DNA from: a virus
IMG/VR virus record: IMGVR_UViG_3300032235_000511
Coordinates: 1-30,701 of that record
DNA length: 30,701 bases
Strand: one strand, 5' to 3'
The position numbers and the translations under genes are program-made. The notes under the pieces are model-generated. The model ran no database searches, was not told the DNA's origin, and worked only from the letters and a program-made list of their open reading frames with translations. This document shows, piece by piece, positions 24,699-30,440 of the stretch; the stretch's first letter is position 1, and each line of letters opens with the position of its first letter.

Positions 24699-24744
24699 CA
24701 GCCCCGTATGGTGCAGTAGTTGTGTGATTAGTGGGGAGGCAGGC

Positions 24745-25491
24745 ATGGCTTGGACTGAGGCGGACACTGCGCGATATTGGGCTGAAGTCAATGACTTCGA
24801 CAACCGGTTGCGGTGGGCGATGGAGCGGGGGGAGGCCGGCGTTGACCCCTTCGGGGCGCAAGTGCGCCGGGTTGCCGCCAGACAGGTTGAAGAACTTGAT
24901 CTTGAACGCGAGAAAGAACTTGACGAGCGAGAGCAAGAACTTGTCTTATTGACCGAAGCCAAGAAACTGATGCCTCACGACCTCCTTATGGTCATGGAGG
25001 CTCGCATCGCTGGAACTGGCCCAACCGCACTCGCCAGACAACTTGGGATGCGGCAGGCAGGGGTTTCCTGGAACTGGTTCAAAGGACAGGTCTATCTTGC
25101 CTTCTGCACCCGGCTGGTTCGGGATGGGGTCACCTACGGCAAGATCTTGTCCACCACCAAACACCCTGAACTTGCGAAGTCATACATCAAGACCTGGTCC
25201 ACAACTTACGCACACCAAGAGCTTGGTGCCAGGAGCACCAGCCAAGGGCGAGCCTACCACCGGATCAAGGGGGACGGGTCTGGCCTGGCTAGGATCCTCA
25301 ACCGGAACTGCGGAGAACTTGCGGAGGTTGCAAGAGAACTTGCAAACAAGAACTCGTCGAAAATGCTGACGAGGTTTGCTGATGAGCTTGCCGCTCGCGC
25401 TGAGGTGGTGGCCGCTCGGCGGGCGGCGGGGGCGGCGACCAAAACCAGGCACAACCGGGCTCGCCGCCGGGGTCGAGAGCGTAACGGCTGA
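24745..25491 (+). CDS. Helix-turn-helix protein, candidate phage regulator, 248 aa
   Basis: The ATG at 24745 is preferred over an upstream GTG because GGGGAGG at 24732-24738 is well placed before it. The 248-residue product has an acidic helical N-terminus (EELDLEREKELDEREQEL, residues 49-66), a helix-turn-helix resembling sigma region 4 or related HTHs near residues 82-116 (GTGPTALARQLGMRQAGVSW), and a strongly basic C-terminus (TKTRHNRARRRGRERNG). It is the first rightward gene, divergent from the terminase operon, so it is well placed to control both units and perhaps the five late motifs. A replication-initiator or small-terminase role is also possible. Confidence 0.65.
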   Translation: MAWTEADTARYWAEVNDFDNRLRWAMERGEAGVDPFGAQVRRVAARQVEELDLEREKELDEREQELVLLTEAKKLMPHDLLMVMEARIAGTGPTALARQLGMRQAGVSWNWFKGQVYLAFCTRLVRDGVTYGKILSTTKHPELAKSYIKTWSTTYAHQELGARSTSQGRAYHRIKGDGSGLARILNRNCGELAEVARELANKNSSKMLTRFADELAARAEVVAARRAAGAATKTRHNRARRRGRERNG

Positions 25492-25507
25492 GGGGTCTTG
25501 CCGTTAC
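25481..25507 (+). other. Short hairpin over the stop codon of the HTH gene
   Basis: GTAACGGC (25481-25488) pairs with GCCGTTAC (25500-25507) around an 11-base loop that contains the TGA of the HTH gene. The eight-base stem has no following T-tract. It may help to separate the HTH message from the RHH-replication cassette, but the support is modest. Confidence 0.3.
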
Positions 25508-25517
25508 ACCTTCGGCC

Positions 25518-25579
25518 AGTCGATTACTTGGGAGACTGTGCCAAACAGCTATTAGGCACAGTCTCCCAAGTAATCGACT
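25518..25579. repeat. Perfect inverted repeat IR1 upstream of the RHH gene
   Basis: Two 25-base arms (25518-25542 and 25555-25579) are exact reverse complements around a 12-base spacer. Each arm contains GATTACTTGGGAGACTG. A related, less perfect pair (IR2, 25935-25995) stands after the RHH gene. The 87-base stretch between IR1 and the RHH start is AT-richer and contains the only TATATT of the area. Possible uses are operator for the RHH protein, binding site for the replication protein at an origin, or a transcript hairpin. Length and perfection rule out chance. Confidence 0.9.
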
Positions 25580-25600
25580 CTGTTTGTTCAATCGCGTTGC

Positions 25601-25606
25601 TATATT
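25601..25606 (+). promoter_or_regulatory. Possible -10 box of the RHH gene promoter
   Basis: TATATT stands 60 bases before the RHH start in an AT-rich patch. The -35 position (about 25578-25583) falls on the right end of IR1 and has no good TTGACA match, so an RHH or Rep protein bound to IR1 would cover the polymerase site. This fits an autoregulated promoter but rests on one box. Confidence 0.35.
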
Positions 25607-25665
25607 TTACTCAGTAGTGTAGAGTGGGTAAGGTGATCCACACCTCCTCCCCCTCGGAGCACCGA

Positions 25666-25923
25666 ATGTCCAAGACCCGCACCCGCCTTGCCTCCCGTGG
25701 CAAAAGGACCACCCTCTCTCTTGCTGCCTCTGCTATGGAGGTCGTCCGTGCTCAATCCCTGATCGCTGGGGCACCCTTTGGGGCTTGGGTGGAGACGTGC
25801 ATCGAGGTCGCCATGCTCCACCACGCAGAGCTGCGGGCCGCGATCCAGTCCAAAATCGACGCAGAGCTTGCACAGCGTGACGGTCGCACCACAAACCTTG
25901 ATACCACCGACAGTGACGGGTAA
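25666..25923 (+). CDS. Small ribbon-helix-helix (CopG/Arc-like) protein, 85 aa
   Basis: The ATG at 25666 has CGGAG six bases upstream; an in-frame GTG at 25624 would give a longer form but lacks a better site. The 85-residue product has a basic start (SKTRTRLASRGKR), a short strand (RTTLSL, residues 14-19), a helix (AASAMEVVRAQSLIAG), a turn at G-A-P-F and a second helix (GAWVETCIEVAMLHHAEL), the strand-helix-helix order of CopG/MetJ/Arc dimers, then an acidic tail. Inverted repeats flank it on both sides and the replication gene follows, as in plasmid copG-rep modules. The fold is inferred from pattern only. Confidence 0.6.
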   Translation: MSKTRTRLASRGKRTTLSLAASAMEVVRAQSLIAGAPFGAWVETCIEVAMLHHAELRAAIQSKIDAELAQRDGRTTNLDTTDSDG

Positions 25924-25934
25924 ATCGCCCTCTT

Positions 25935-25995
25935 GTCGATTACTTGGGAAACTGTGCCTAGAAGAAGGATTGGCATTGTCTCCCGAATAACCCCC
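25935..25995. repeat. Imperfect inverted repeat IR2, related to IR1, before the primase gene
   Basis: The left half (25935-25958) matches the IR1 arm in 23 of 24 positions. The right half (25972-25995), inverted after a 13-base spacer, matches the same arm in about 17 of 24. IR2 ends 19 bases before the primase start, which itself lacks a strong Shine-Dalgarno, so binding of a protein or folding of the RNA here would affect primase expression. Confidence 0.85.
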
Positions 25996-26014
25996 CTCTC
26001 TCGGTGCCTGAACC

Positions 26015-28168
26015 ATGTTGACGACTTTCGGACCTATCGGCGGCTGGACCGCTTCGACCCCCGGCGCTCCAGAGGCAGCCCTTGTGCAGCCATGGCCCGC
26101 CCCACCGACCGGCCTGGAGCACGCCCCCCGGCTCGTGCCCGTTGACCCTTCGACCCCCGGCTCTGCTCGGGACCTCTTCGCCACCACTGGCCTTTTCGCT
26201 GTAGGCGCTGCCTCCCACACCATCCGTGACCTTCGGGGCATCGACTGCCTTGGGCTCGATGCCGACGCTTCCGATTGGTTGGTTCACGAAGGCCGGTTCT
26301 CCCAGCCAGGCCTGGCCAAAGTCTGGATGGCGCAGGGTGGCAGCACCGAGGTTGAGGAACTTCTGGTCCAGCATCGCGAACTTGTGGCGCAAGTTGTTCA
26401 GGAAGCTGGGTTCGGCGTAACTCGAATGGTCTACTCGGGCTATGGCCATCACGTCTGGATCCACCTGGATCGACCAGTTCTGTCCACTGACCCGAACTTC
26501 GGTGCAGTTCTGCTTGGTGTTGAGGCGATGGTCGATGTTTTGAACCGGCGCGCTGGCTTCAAGATCTTCGACACCGCGGCCAAGGATGCCGGAACCCGCC
26601 TGCTCCGCCCGATTGGGGCGTACAACTCGAAGCGTGGAGCCCACCGCGTCACCAAACTTGCCGGGTGGAGCGATTACCGCCTGGCCGTTGAAGATCTGGT
26701 GCAGGTTGTCGCAGCCTACACCGGCTCCAACGGCATCAAAATCGTCGCCAAAGCTGCGGGAGGTCGCCCCCTGGTAACTCGGACTGGCCCGCAAGGCCAG
26801 TCTGGCGGCCGATATGAAGTGCGATACGTCGACCTCGCCACCATGCGGACCAACACTGGCAGAACTTACGCCAGCATCGCTGAGGCACTCCAGCCAGGGC
26901 ACGGAGTACAGGCACCTTCCCCCGAAGGTCGTGATGGCGACCACGGCTGCAAAGTCGTAAAATCCACGTCGGGGCAGGTCGAGGTTATCGACTTCCCCCG
27001 TATGGCCCGCTACATCCACTGCCCGCCCGCCCCCCTGCTGACCACAGACACTGAGCTTGCAGACTTTTTCAGCGAGGTTGTGGTCCCCGCCGTGAACCGG
27101 CACGCTGAGTGGCTGGCCGAGCGGGATGCAGCATACAACCTGACCGCAGAGGGCCGCATCCAGACGCGGTTGTCGCAGGCCGCAGACCGCCACCTGACGG
27201 GGCACGCCTCTTTGGAGCGGGAGCCCGTGCAGCTGCCGGACAGCCTGGACGACCTGCTGCGCGAGGTTGAGGTTTCCAGCCGCAAGCACTGGTCCGCCCA
27301 GCAAGTTCGGGGGCTCGCAGCTGCGCGGAAGGCTTGCCCCACTGGCATGGCCCTTTTCAGCCGGGGGCAGGACCAGACCTCCATCGACGCTACGAGCCGG
27401 GCGTGCCTCTCCTACGGCTGCGCGGTCTGCGGGGCTTACAGCTTGGCTTCGGCCCAGGCTGCTTATTTGGGCACCCTCGACCACCTCGTGAGCATCGGGT
27501 GGGTCTGCCGCACCATCCCTGCCGAGCACGCTGGATCATCCTCTTTGGAGGCGTGGATCCAGAAATCCCCGACGACCCGTGGGTGGACTGGCATCCCGAT
27601 TGCCGACGACTATATCTACATTTTCCACGCTGACACCGTTGAGGACGCGCCAGCCAAGGCGAAAAGGGGCAAAGTGGCGTCCTGGGTCGCTGCCTATCAC
27701 GCAGCCGAGGAGCTGCCCATTGAGGCGCTGATGGGCATGAGCCGGGCGTCCTGGGAGGCTCTACAGCCCTCCCAGGTGGCTCAGGCTGGCGTCCGGATGC
27801 TCGTTGGCTCCCAGCACGTCAGGGGGCTTATGGCAGCAGCACGGGCCATGCTGCTGGGTCGTAGGCCCTCCCTTGCCTCCCCTCCCGCCCACGTCAAGGC
27901 TCCAGGCAGTGCGGTCATGCTGGTGGCCACCCCGACCACTGCGGCCCAGGCGGTGGGCCGCCGGCTCCAGACCGACACCAGGGTCTTGACCCACATCGAC
28001 CGTGCCGGCGGGGTAAGCGCAAAGATCACGGCAGGGACGGGGGTTCCCGCGTATGATGCACTGCTGGCCCAAGTGGAGGCTGGCGTACTTCGGGCCCCCC
28101 GGCAGCGGAGCAGCGGGTGGACGGTGCTGACCGGCATGGCTGACGACGAACTCGAAGACCTGATCTAA
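26015..28168 (+). CDS. Archaeo-eukaryotic-type primase / replication protein
   Basis: A 717-residue protein and the only recognisable replication gene. The first 210 residues carry the AEP primase motifs: D82-A-D84 in CLGLDADASDW (motif I), SGYGHHVW (141-148, motif II) and D186 in FKIFDTAA (motif III), followed by TRLLRPIGAYNSKRG, the R-x-G-x-x-N-x-K pattern of phage and plasmid primases. Further on is a cysteine cluster C464-x4-C469-x2-C472 (possible zinc site), and residues about 655-706 look like a winged helix (GGVSAKITAGTGVPAYDALL). No helicase Walker motifs are seen. It may prime, or also polymerise, at an origin near IR1/IR2 and recruit host enzymes. Downstream genes follow within ten bases. 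Confidence 0.8.
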   Translation: MLTTFGPIGGWTASTPGAPEAALVQPWPAPPTGLEHAPRLVPVDPSTPGSARDLFATTGLFAVGAASHTIRDLRGIDCLGLDADASDWLVHEGRFSQPGLAKVWMAQGGSTEVEELLVQHRELVAQVVQEAGFGVTRMVYSGYGHHVWIHLDRPVLSTDPNFGAVLLGVEAMVDVLNRRAGFKIFDTAAKDAGTRLLRPIGAYNSKRGAHRVTKLAGWSDYRLAVEDLVQVVAAYTGSNGIKIVAKAAGGRPLVTRTGPQGQSGGRYEVRYVDLATMRTNTGRTYASIAEALQPGHGVQAPSPEGRDGDHGCKVVKSTSGQVEVIDFPRMARYIHCPPAPLLTTDTELADFFSEVVVPAVNRHAEWLAERDAAYNLTAEGRIQTRLSQAADRHLTGHASLEREPVQLPDSLDDLLREVEVSSRKHWSAQQVRGLAAARKACPTGMALFSRGQDQTSIDATSRACLSYGCAVCGAYSLASAQAAYLGTLDHLVSIGWVCRTIPAEHAGSSSLEAWIQKSPTTRGWTGIPIADDYIYIFHADTVEDAPAKAKRGKVASWVAAYHAAEELPIEALMGMSRASWEALQPSQVAQAGVRMLVGSQHVRGLMAAARAMLLGRRPSLASPPAHVKAPGSAVMLVATPTTAAQAVGRRLQTDTRVLTHIDRAGGVSAKITAGTGVPAYDALLAQVEAGVLRAPRQRSSGWTVLTGMADDELEDLI

Positions 28169-28177
28169 GGAGGCAAG

Positions 28178-28648
28178 ATGAAACCGTTGAAACTCAAAGC
28201 AGACCGGGCACGGCCAGTGGTCATCCGGTTCCTGACTCCGCAAGGCAAACTTGCGGAAGTGGTCGCGTGGTTCTACTTCCCCGCTGGCGCAGGGCTCCAG
28301 TGCTCAATGTACGTCATCCATGGGATGAACTGGACCCGCAAGAACAGCTGCGGTCATGCCATTTTCGACCTGCTGCGTGCCGTTGTGCCGAAGCTCCATA
28401 CAGCCTGGACCACGTCGGGCCATATCCCCTCCGTGTGCAGCATCACCACCCACCTGATCGAAATGGGGGGGTCCATTGCGGGACTCCCAGAAGCGTTGTG
28501 GGTCGGCACCTACCGCGACGAGGACCTGGCTGTGCACGGCGTTGATGACGCTATGCACCTGGTGGCCGATCCGACTGCCACCAAACGAAACTGCACACAC
28601 ACGGCCCCTCTGATCGTCGCAAGTTCATCAGAACTTGCCTACCACTGA
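28178..28648 (+). CDS. Hypothetical protein, 156 aa
   Basis: The ATG at 28178 has AAGGAGG at optimal distance, nine bases after the primase stop, so the two are one operon. The 156-residue product is mixed alpha/beta (RPVVIRFLTPQGKLAEVVAWFYF, SMYVIHGMNW) with His/Cys scattered (C-G-H near residue 58, CSITTHLIE). I recognise no family or metal-site pattern. Being coupled to the primase suggests an accessory replication or early function. Confidence 0.7.
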   Translation: MKPLKLKADRARPVVIRFLTPQGKLAEVVAWFYFPAGAGLQCSMYVIHGMNWTRKNSCGHAIFDLLRAVVPKLHTAWTTSGHIPSVCSITTHLIEMGGSIAGLPEALWVGTYRDEDLAVHGVDDAMHLVADPTATKRNCTHTAPLIVASSSELAYH

Positions 28649-28656
28649 GGTTGCCG

Positions 28657-28740
28657 ATGCGGAAAGAACTTGAGTTTCGTATCGAGCGCCCCGAGTGGTG
28701 GGTGGACGGCATGGCCGATTGGTGGACCGTGACCGACTGA
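28657..28740 (+). CDS. Trp-rich peptide, 27 aa
   Basis: An ATG at 28657, with TGAGG overlapping the preceding stop as ribosome-binding site, opens a 27-codon frame ending in TGA. The peptide holds four Trp in its second half (EWWVDGMADWWTVTD) and is otherwise charged. It starts only eight bases after the previous gene. Such a short frame could arise by chance, but its spacing and codon-like composition favour expression. Confidence 0.4.
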   Translation: MRKELEFRIERPEWWVDGMADWWTVTD

Positions 28741-28750
28741 TTGTAACGAT

Positions 28751-28780
28751 TTGTCACCACCAGCAGAATGGCGGTAATAG
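28751..28780 (+). promoter_or_regulatory. Possible sigma-70-type promoter for the 28878 gene
   Basis: TTGTCA (28751-28756) and TAATAG (28775-28780) are separated by 18 bases in a 137-base intergenic gap. Both boxes deviate from consensus by one or two bases. A GC hairpin (28806-28847) and a strong ribosome-binding site follow before the next gene, so a transcript starting here would have a structured leader. Confidence 0.45.
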
Positions 28781-28805
28781 TCGTTCAATAAGTGAGTAAG
28801 TATGT

Positions 28806-28847
28806 GTGCGGGGGCGATGGAAGTCCACGCCTTCGGCGCCCCCGCAC
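28806..28847 (+). other. GC-rich hairpin in the leader of the 28878 gene
   Basis: GTGCGGGGGCG (28806-28816) pairs with its exact complement (28837-28847) around a 20-base loop that itself can form GCC-TTC-GGC. There is no T-tract directly after it, so it may protect the 5' end of the message or act as an attenuator. The ribosome-binding site at 28862-28868 lies outside the stem. Confidence 0.5.
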
Positions 28848-28850
28848 CTA

Positions 28851-28880
28851 CCACCCCCCTCTAAGGAGAACTTGACCATG
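28851..28880 (+). repeat. Repeated ribosome-binding-site cassette, first copy
   Basis: A 30-base block from a run of C through TCTAAGGAGAACTTGACC to the ATG of the 28878 gene is repeated at 29220-29251 before the next gene, with a two-base (TC) difference. It carries a near-perfect Shine-Dalgarno (TAAGGAG) seven to eight bases before ATG, so the two genes share one translation-start module. Confidence 0.8.
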
Positions 28881-29201
28881 CTTGCCCCCAACGACGACAC
28901 CGTGACCACCACCCCTATGGAGTGGGGTTCTGCCGAGCACCTTCGGGACCGCCGCGATTGGGCGAACACCTTCGCTATCCGTTGGTGCACTGACCGCAAG
29001 TGCCTGCGGCACGTAGAGACGGCCAAGGCAGTCCTGCTCGGTGCCTTGCTCGCCTACGACTCCGAGCAGCGCGTCGATGCCGCTGGCGATATGGACGTGG
29101 ACGGTGAGATCGACGGGTTCGAGTACGTCGATCAGATGCACGATCCGAGTTATATGAATGACTTGCTCGACGGGATCCTCAGTTCTGTCATCCCTTACTG
29201 A
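28878..29201 (+). CDS. Hypothetical acidic protein, 107 aa
   Basis: The ATG at 28878 has TAAGGAG upstream in the repeated cassette; a longer in-frame reading would run through the hairpin and is rejected. The 107-residue product is acidic, with a helical centre (VETAKAVLLGALLAYDSEQRV) and a Asp/Glu-rich C-terminal part (DMDVDGEIDGFEYVDQMHDP). I recognise no family. The strong translation signal suggests high expression, as for an early host-takeover or DNA-mimic type protein, which is speculation. Confidence 0.7.
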   Translation: MLAPNDDTVTTTPMEWGSAEHLRDRRDWANTFAIRWCTDRKCLRHVETAKAVLLGALLAYDSEQRVDAAGDMDVDGEIDGFEYVDQMHDPSYMNDLLDGILSSVIPY

Positions 29202-29219
29202 CTCAGCCTCTCCCACCAA

Positions 29220-29251
29220 CCACCCCCCTCTCTAAGGAGAACTTGACCATG
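29220..29251 (+). repeat. Repeated ribosome-binding-site cassette, second copy
   Basis: This copy differs from 28851-28880 only by an extra TC and ends with the ATG of the 29249 gene. Such an exact leader repeat next to unrelated coding sequences points to duplication of the leader, or to selection for the same translation strength. Confidence 0.8.
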
Positions 29252-29575
29252 TCCAAGCCTAAGCCTAAGTCCAGCCTCGCACAGTGGGTCGAGGACGCCG
29301 TCTCGACCGCCAACCTCACCATCACCCGACCCGATTACCGCTGGGTTGTGCACACCCCGCGCGTTGCCAGCCTCCAGACCTCGCAGGGGTGGGTCATGGA
29401 CGTGAGGTTCGCCCTTCGAGGCGGCAAGGTGACCGTGACATACGTTGACATCGACCTGCCTGCTCCGGAGCGCGAGCGTGTGCCTGCTATGGCAGAGCAC
29501 GTCTTTGCAGCCCTGGCCTCGGTCCGCATCCCAGATCTCGACCCCAACCTCGAAGAATCTGAGGGCCAGAGCTAA
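29249..29575 (+). CDS. Hypothetical protein, 108 aa
   Basis: The ATG at 29249 follows the repeated TAAGGAG cassette. The product has a Lys/Pro start (SKPKPKSSLAQWVEDAV), a beta-rich middle (YRWVVHTPRV, GWVMDVRFALRGGKVTVTYVDIDLP) and a helix (VPAMAEHVFAALASV) before an acidic end. It resembles small alpha/beta phage proteins but no family is recognised. It does not look related to the preceding gene despite the shared leader. Confidence 0.7.
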   Translation: MSKPKPKSSLAQWVEDAVSTANLTITRPDYRWVVHTPRVASLQTSQGWVMDVRFALRGGKVTVTYVDIDLPAPERERVPAMAEHVFAALASVRIPDLDPNLEESEGQS

Positions 29576-29661
29576 GACGGTCCAGCCCCACCGGGGACAT
29601 CCCCAACGACAGTGACGCGAAGCACCTTCCTCATTCCCATCAAGTTCTGGAGACAACGACC

Positions 29662-30174
29662 ATGACCCTGCTGACCTACTACCTCGCTGGCCCCGCCAAG
29701 TATGCGGAGTACCTGACCCGCTGGTCTGATTCATGGGGTCACGATGTGGAGCAAGTCTTGCTGCAATCATCGGCAGAGCAGGACGCGCGCAACGCCCGCC
29801 TGGACAAGGTTCGGATTGCTGGCTGTAGGCCGGGCTTGGCCCGGATGCTCCAACAACGCCTGACGAAGGATGTGCTCCACCAGTGGACCTTGGATGCTCA
29901 CGCCGAGTACCTGCGCCTCATCGCAGCCGGCGTCTCTCCAAAGGACGCTGAGACCCAGGCTGACGCGACCCTTGACGAGGTCGAGGTCGACGACGGGCCA
30001 GCCCGATCCGCCGCATTAGCAGTGCTGGATCGGGAGCTGAGCGCATACGAGGCATGGATCCAGGCGCAGGAGGATATGGACCTCCTGCCGGATGCGGAGT
30101 GGCCTGCCGCCTATGCTGCCAGGAAGGCAGAGCTTGACGCTGCTATCGCTGCTATCGAGGAGTCAATCCGATGA
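29662..30174 (+). CDS. Hypothetical helical protein, 170 aa
   Basis: The ATG at 29662 follows a CTGGAGACAACGACC leader with GGAG about nine bases upstream. The 170-residue product is largely helical and acidic: N-terminal LLTYYLAGPAKYAEYLTRW, a middle with GCRPGLARMLQQRLTKDVL, and a C-terminal coiled part (AAYAARKAELDAAIAAIEES). I recognise no family. The stop overlaps the ATG of the acidic peptide that follows (ATGA), so the two are coupled. The 86-base gap before it (29576-29661) shows no clear promoter. Confidence 0.7.
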   Translation: MTLLTYYLAGPAKYAEYLTRWSDSWGHDVEQVLLQSSAEQDARNARLDKVRIAGCRPGLARMLQQRLTKDVLHQWTLDAHAEYLRLIAAGVSPKDAETQADATLDEVEVDDGPARSAALAVLDRELSAYEAWIQAQEDMDLLPDAEWPAAYAARKAELDAAIAAIEESIR

Positions 30175-30323
30175 ACCATGATTACGACGATGACGACGAC
30201 GATTTCGAGAACGACGGCGGCAAGTTTGTGAACTGGCGCGACCGCCGCACCGGAGGTATGACCGGGTCATACGCACCTGACGACGTCTCCGAAGACGCCG
30301 ACGTCTCCGAAGACGCCGACTGA
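30171..30323 (+). CDS. Extremely acidic 50-aa protein, possible DNA mimic
   Basis: The ATG at 30171 overlaps the previous stop by four bases. The 50-residue product begins MNHDYDDDDDDFEN and ends in two copies of DVSEDA, encoded by an exact 18-base tandem repeat. I count about 18 Asp/Glu against four Lys/Arg. Such charge and size are seen in phage DNA-mimic proteins that inhibit host restriction or nucleoid proteins, but no family is recognised and a disordered acidic tail-like factor is as likely. Confidence 0.6.
   Translation: MNHDYDDDDDDFENDGGKFVNWRDRRTGGMTGSYAPDDVSEDADVSEDAD
30282..30317 (+). repeat. 18-bp tandem repeat in the acidic gene
   Basis: GACGTCTCCGAAGACGCC occurs twice in direct succession (30282-30299 and 30300-30317), adding six residues (DVSEDA) in frame. 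Exact identity at the DNA level suggests a recent slippage duplication. Confidence 0.9.
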
Positions 30324-30350
30324 TCTTCTTCGGATTATTCGCCAACCTCC

Positions 30351-30383
30351 CCAATACCCCATCTATCAAGGGCGGGGTATTGG
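30351..30383. terminator. Hairpin after the acidic gene, possible terminator
   Basis: CCAATACCCC (30351-30360) pairs with GGGGTATTGG (30374-30383) around a 13-base loop. It lies in the 117-base gap between the acidic gene and the gene that crosses the junction. Neither strand has a T-tract after the stem, so termination would be weak or factor-dependent. The rest of the gap shows nothing else I can support. Confidence 0.45.
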
Positions 30384-30440
30384 TGTCAACGCGGTCGTGA
30401 GCGATGAAGCCGACGCCGCCGTTGTCCCAGGAGGTGCCAA

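Noticed and set aside
25518-25579. Telomere-resolution (protelomerase) site like that of N15-type linear plasmid phages
   Set aside because: Such sites are near-continuous palindromes with a dedicated protelomerase gene. Here there is a 12-base spacer and no candidate enzyme.
25958-27529. Long open frame (523 codons) on the minus strand over the primase gene
   Set aside because: It is antisense to a protein with clear primase motifs, has no ribosome-binding site and low-complexity composition, and long antisense frames are common in GC-rich DNA.
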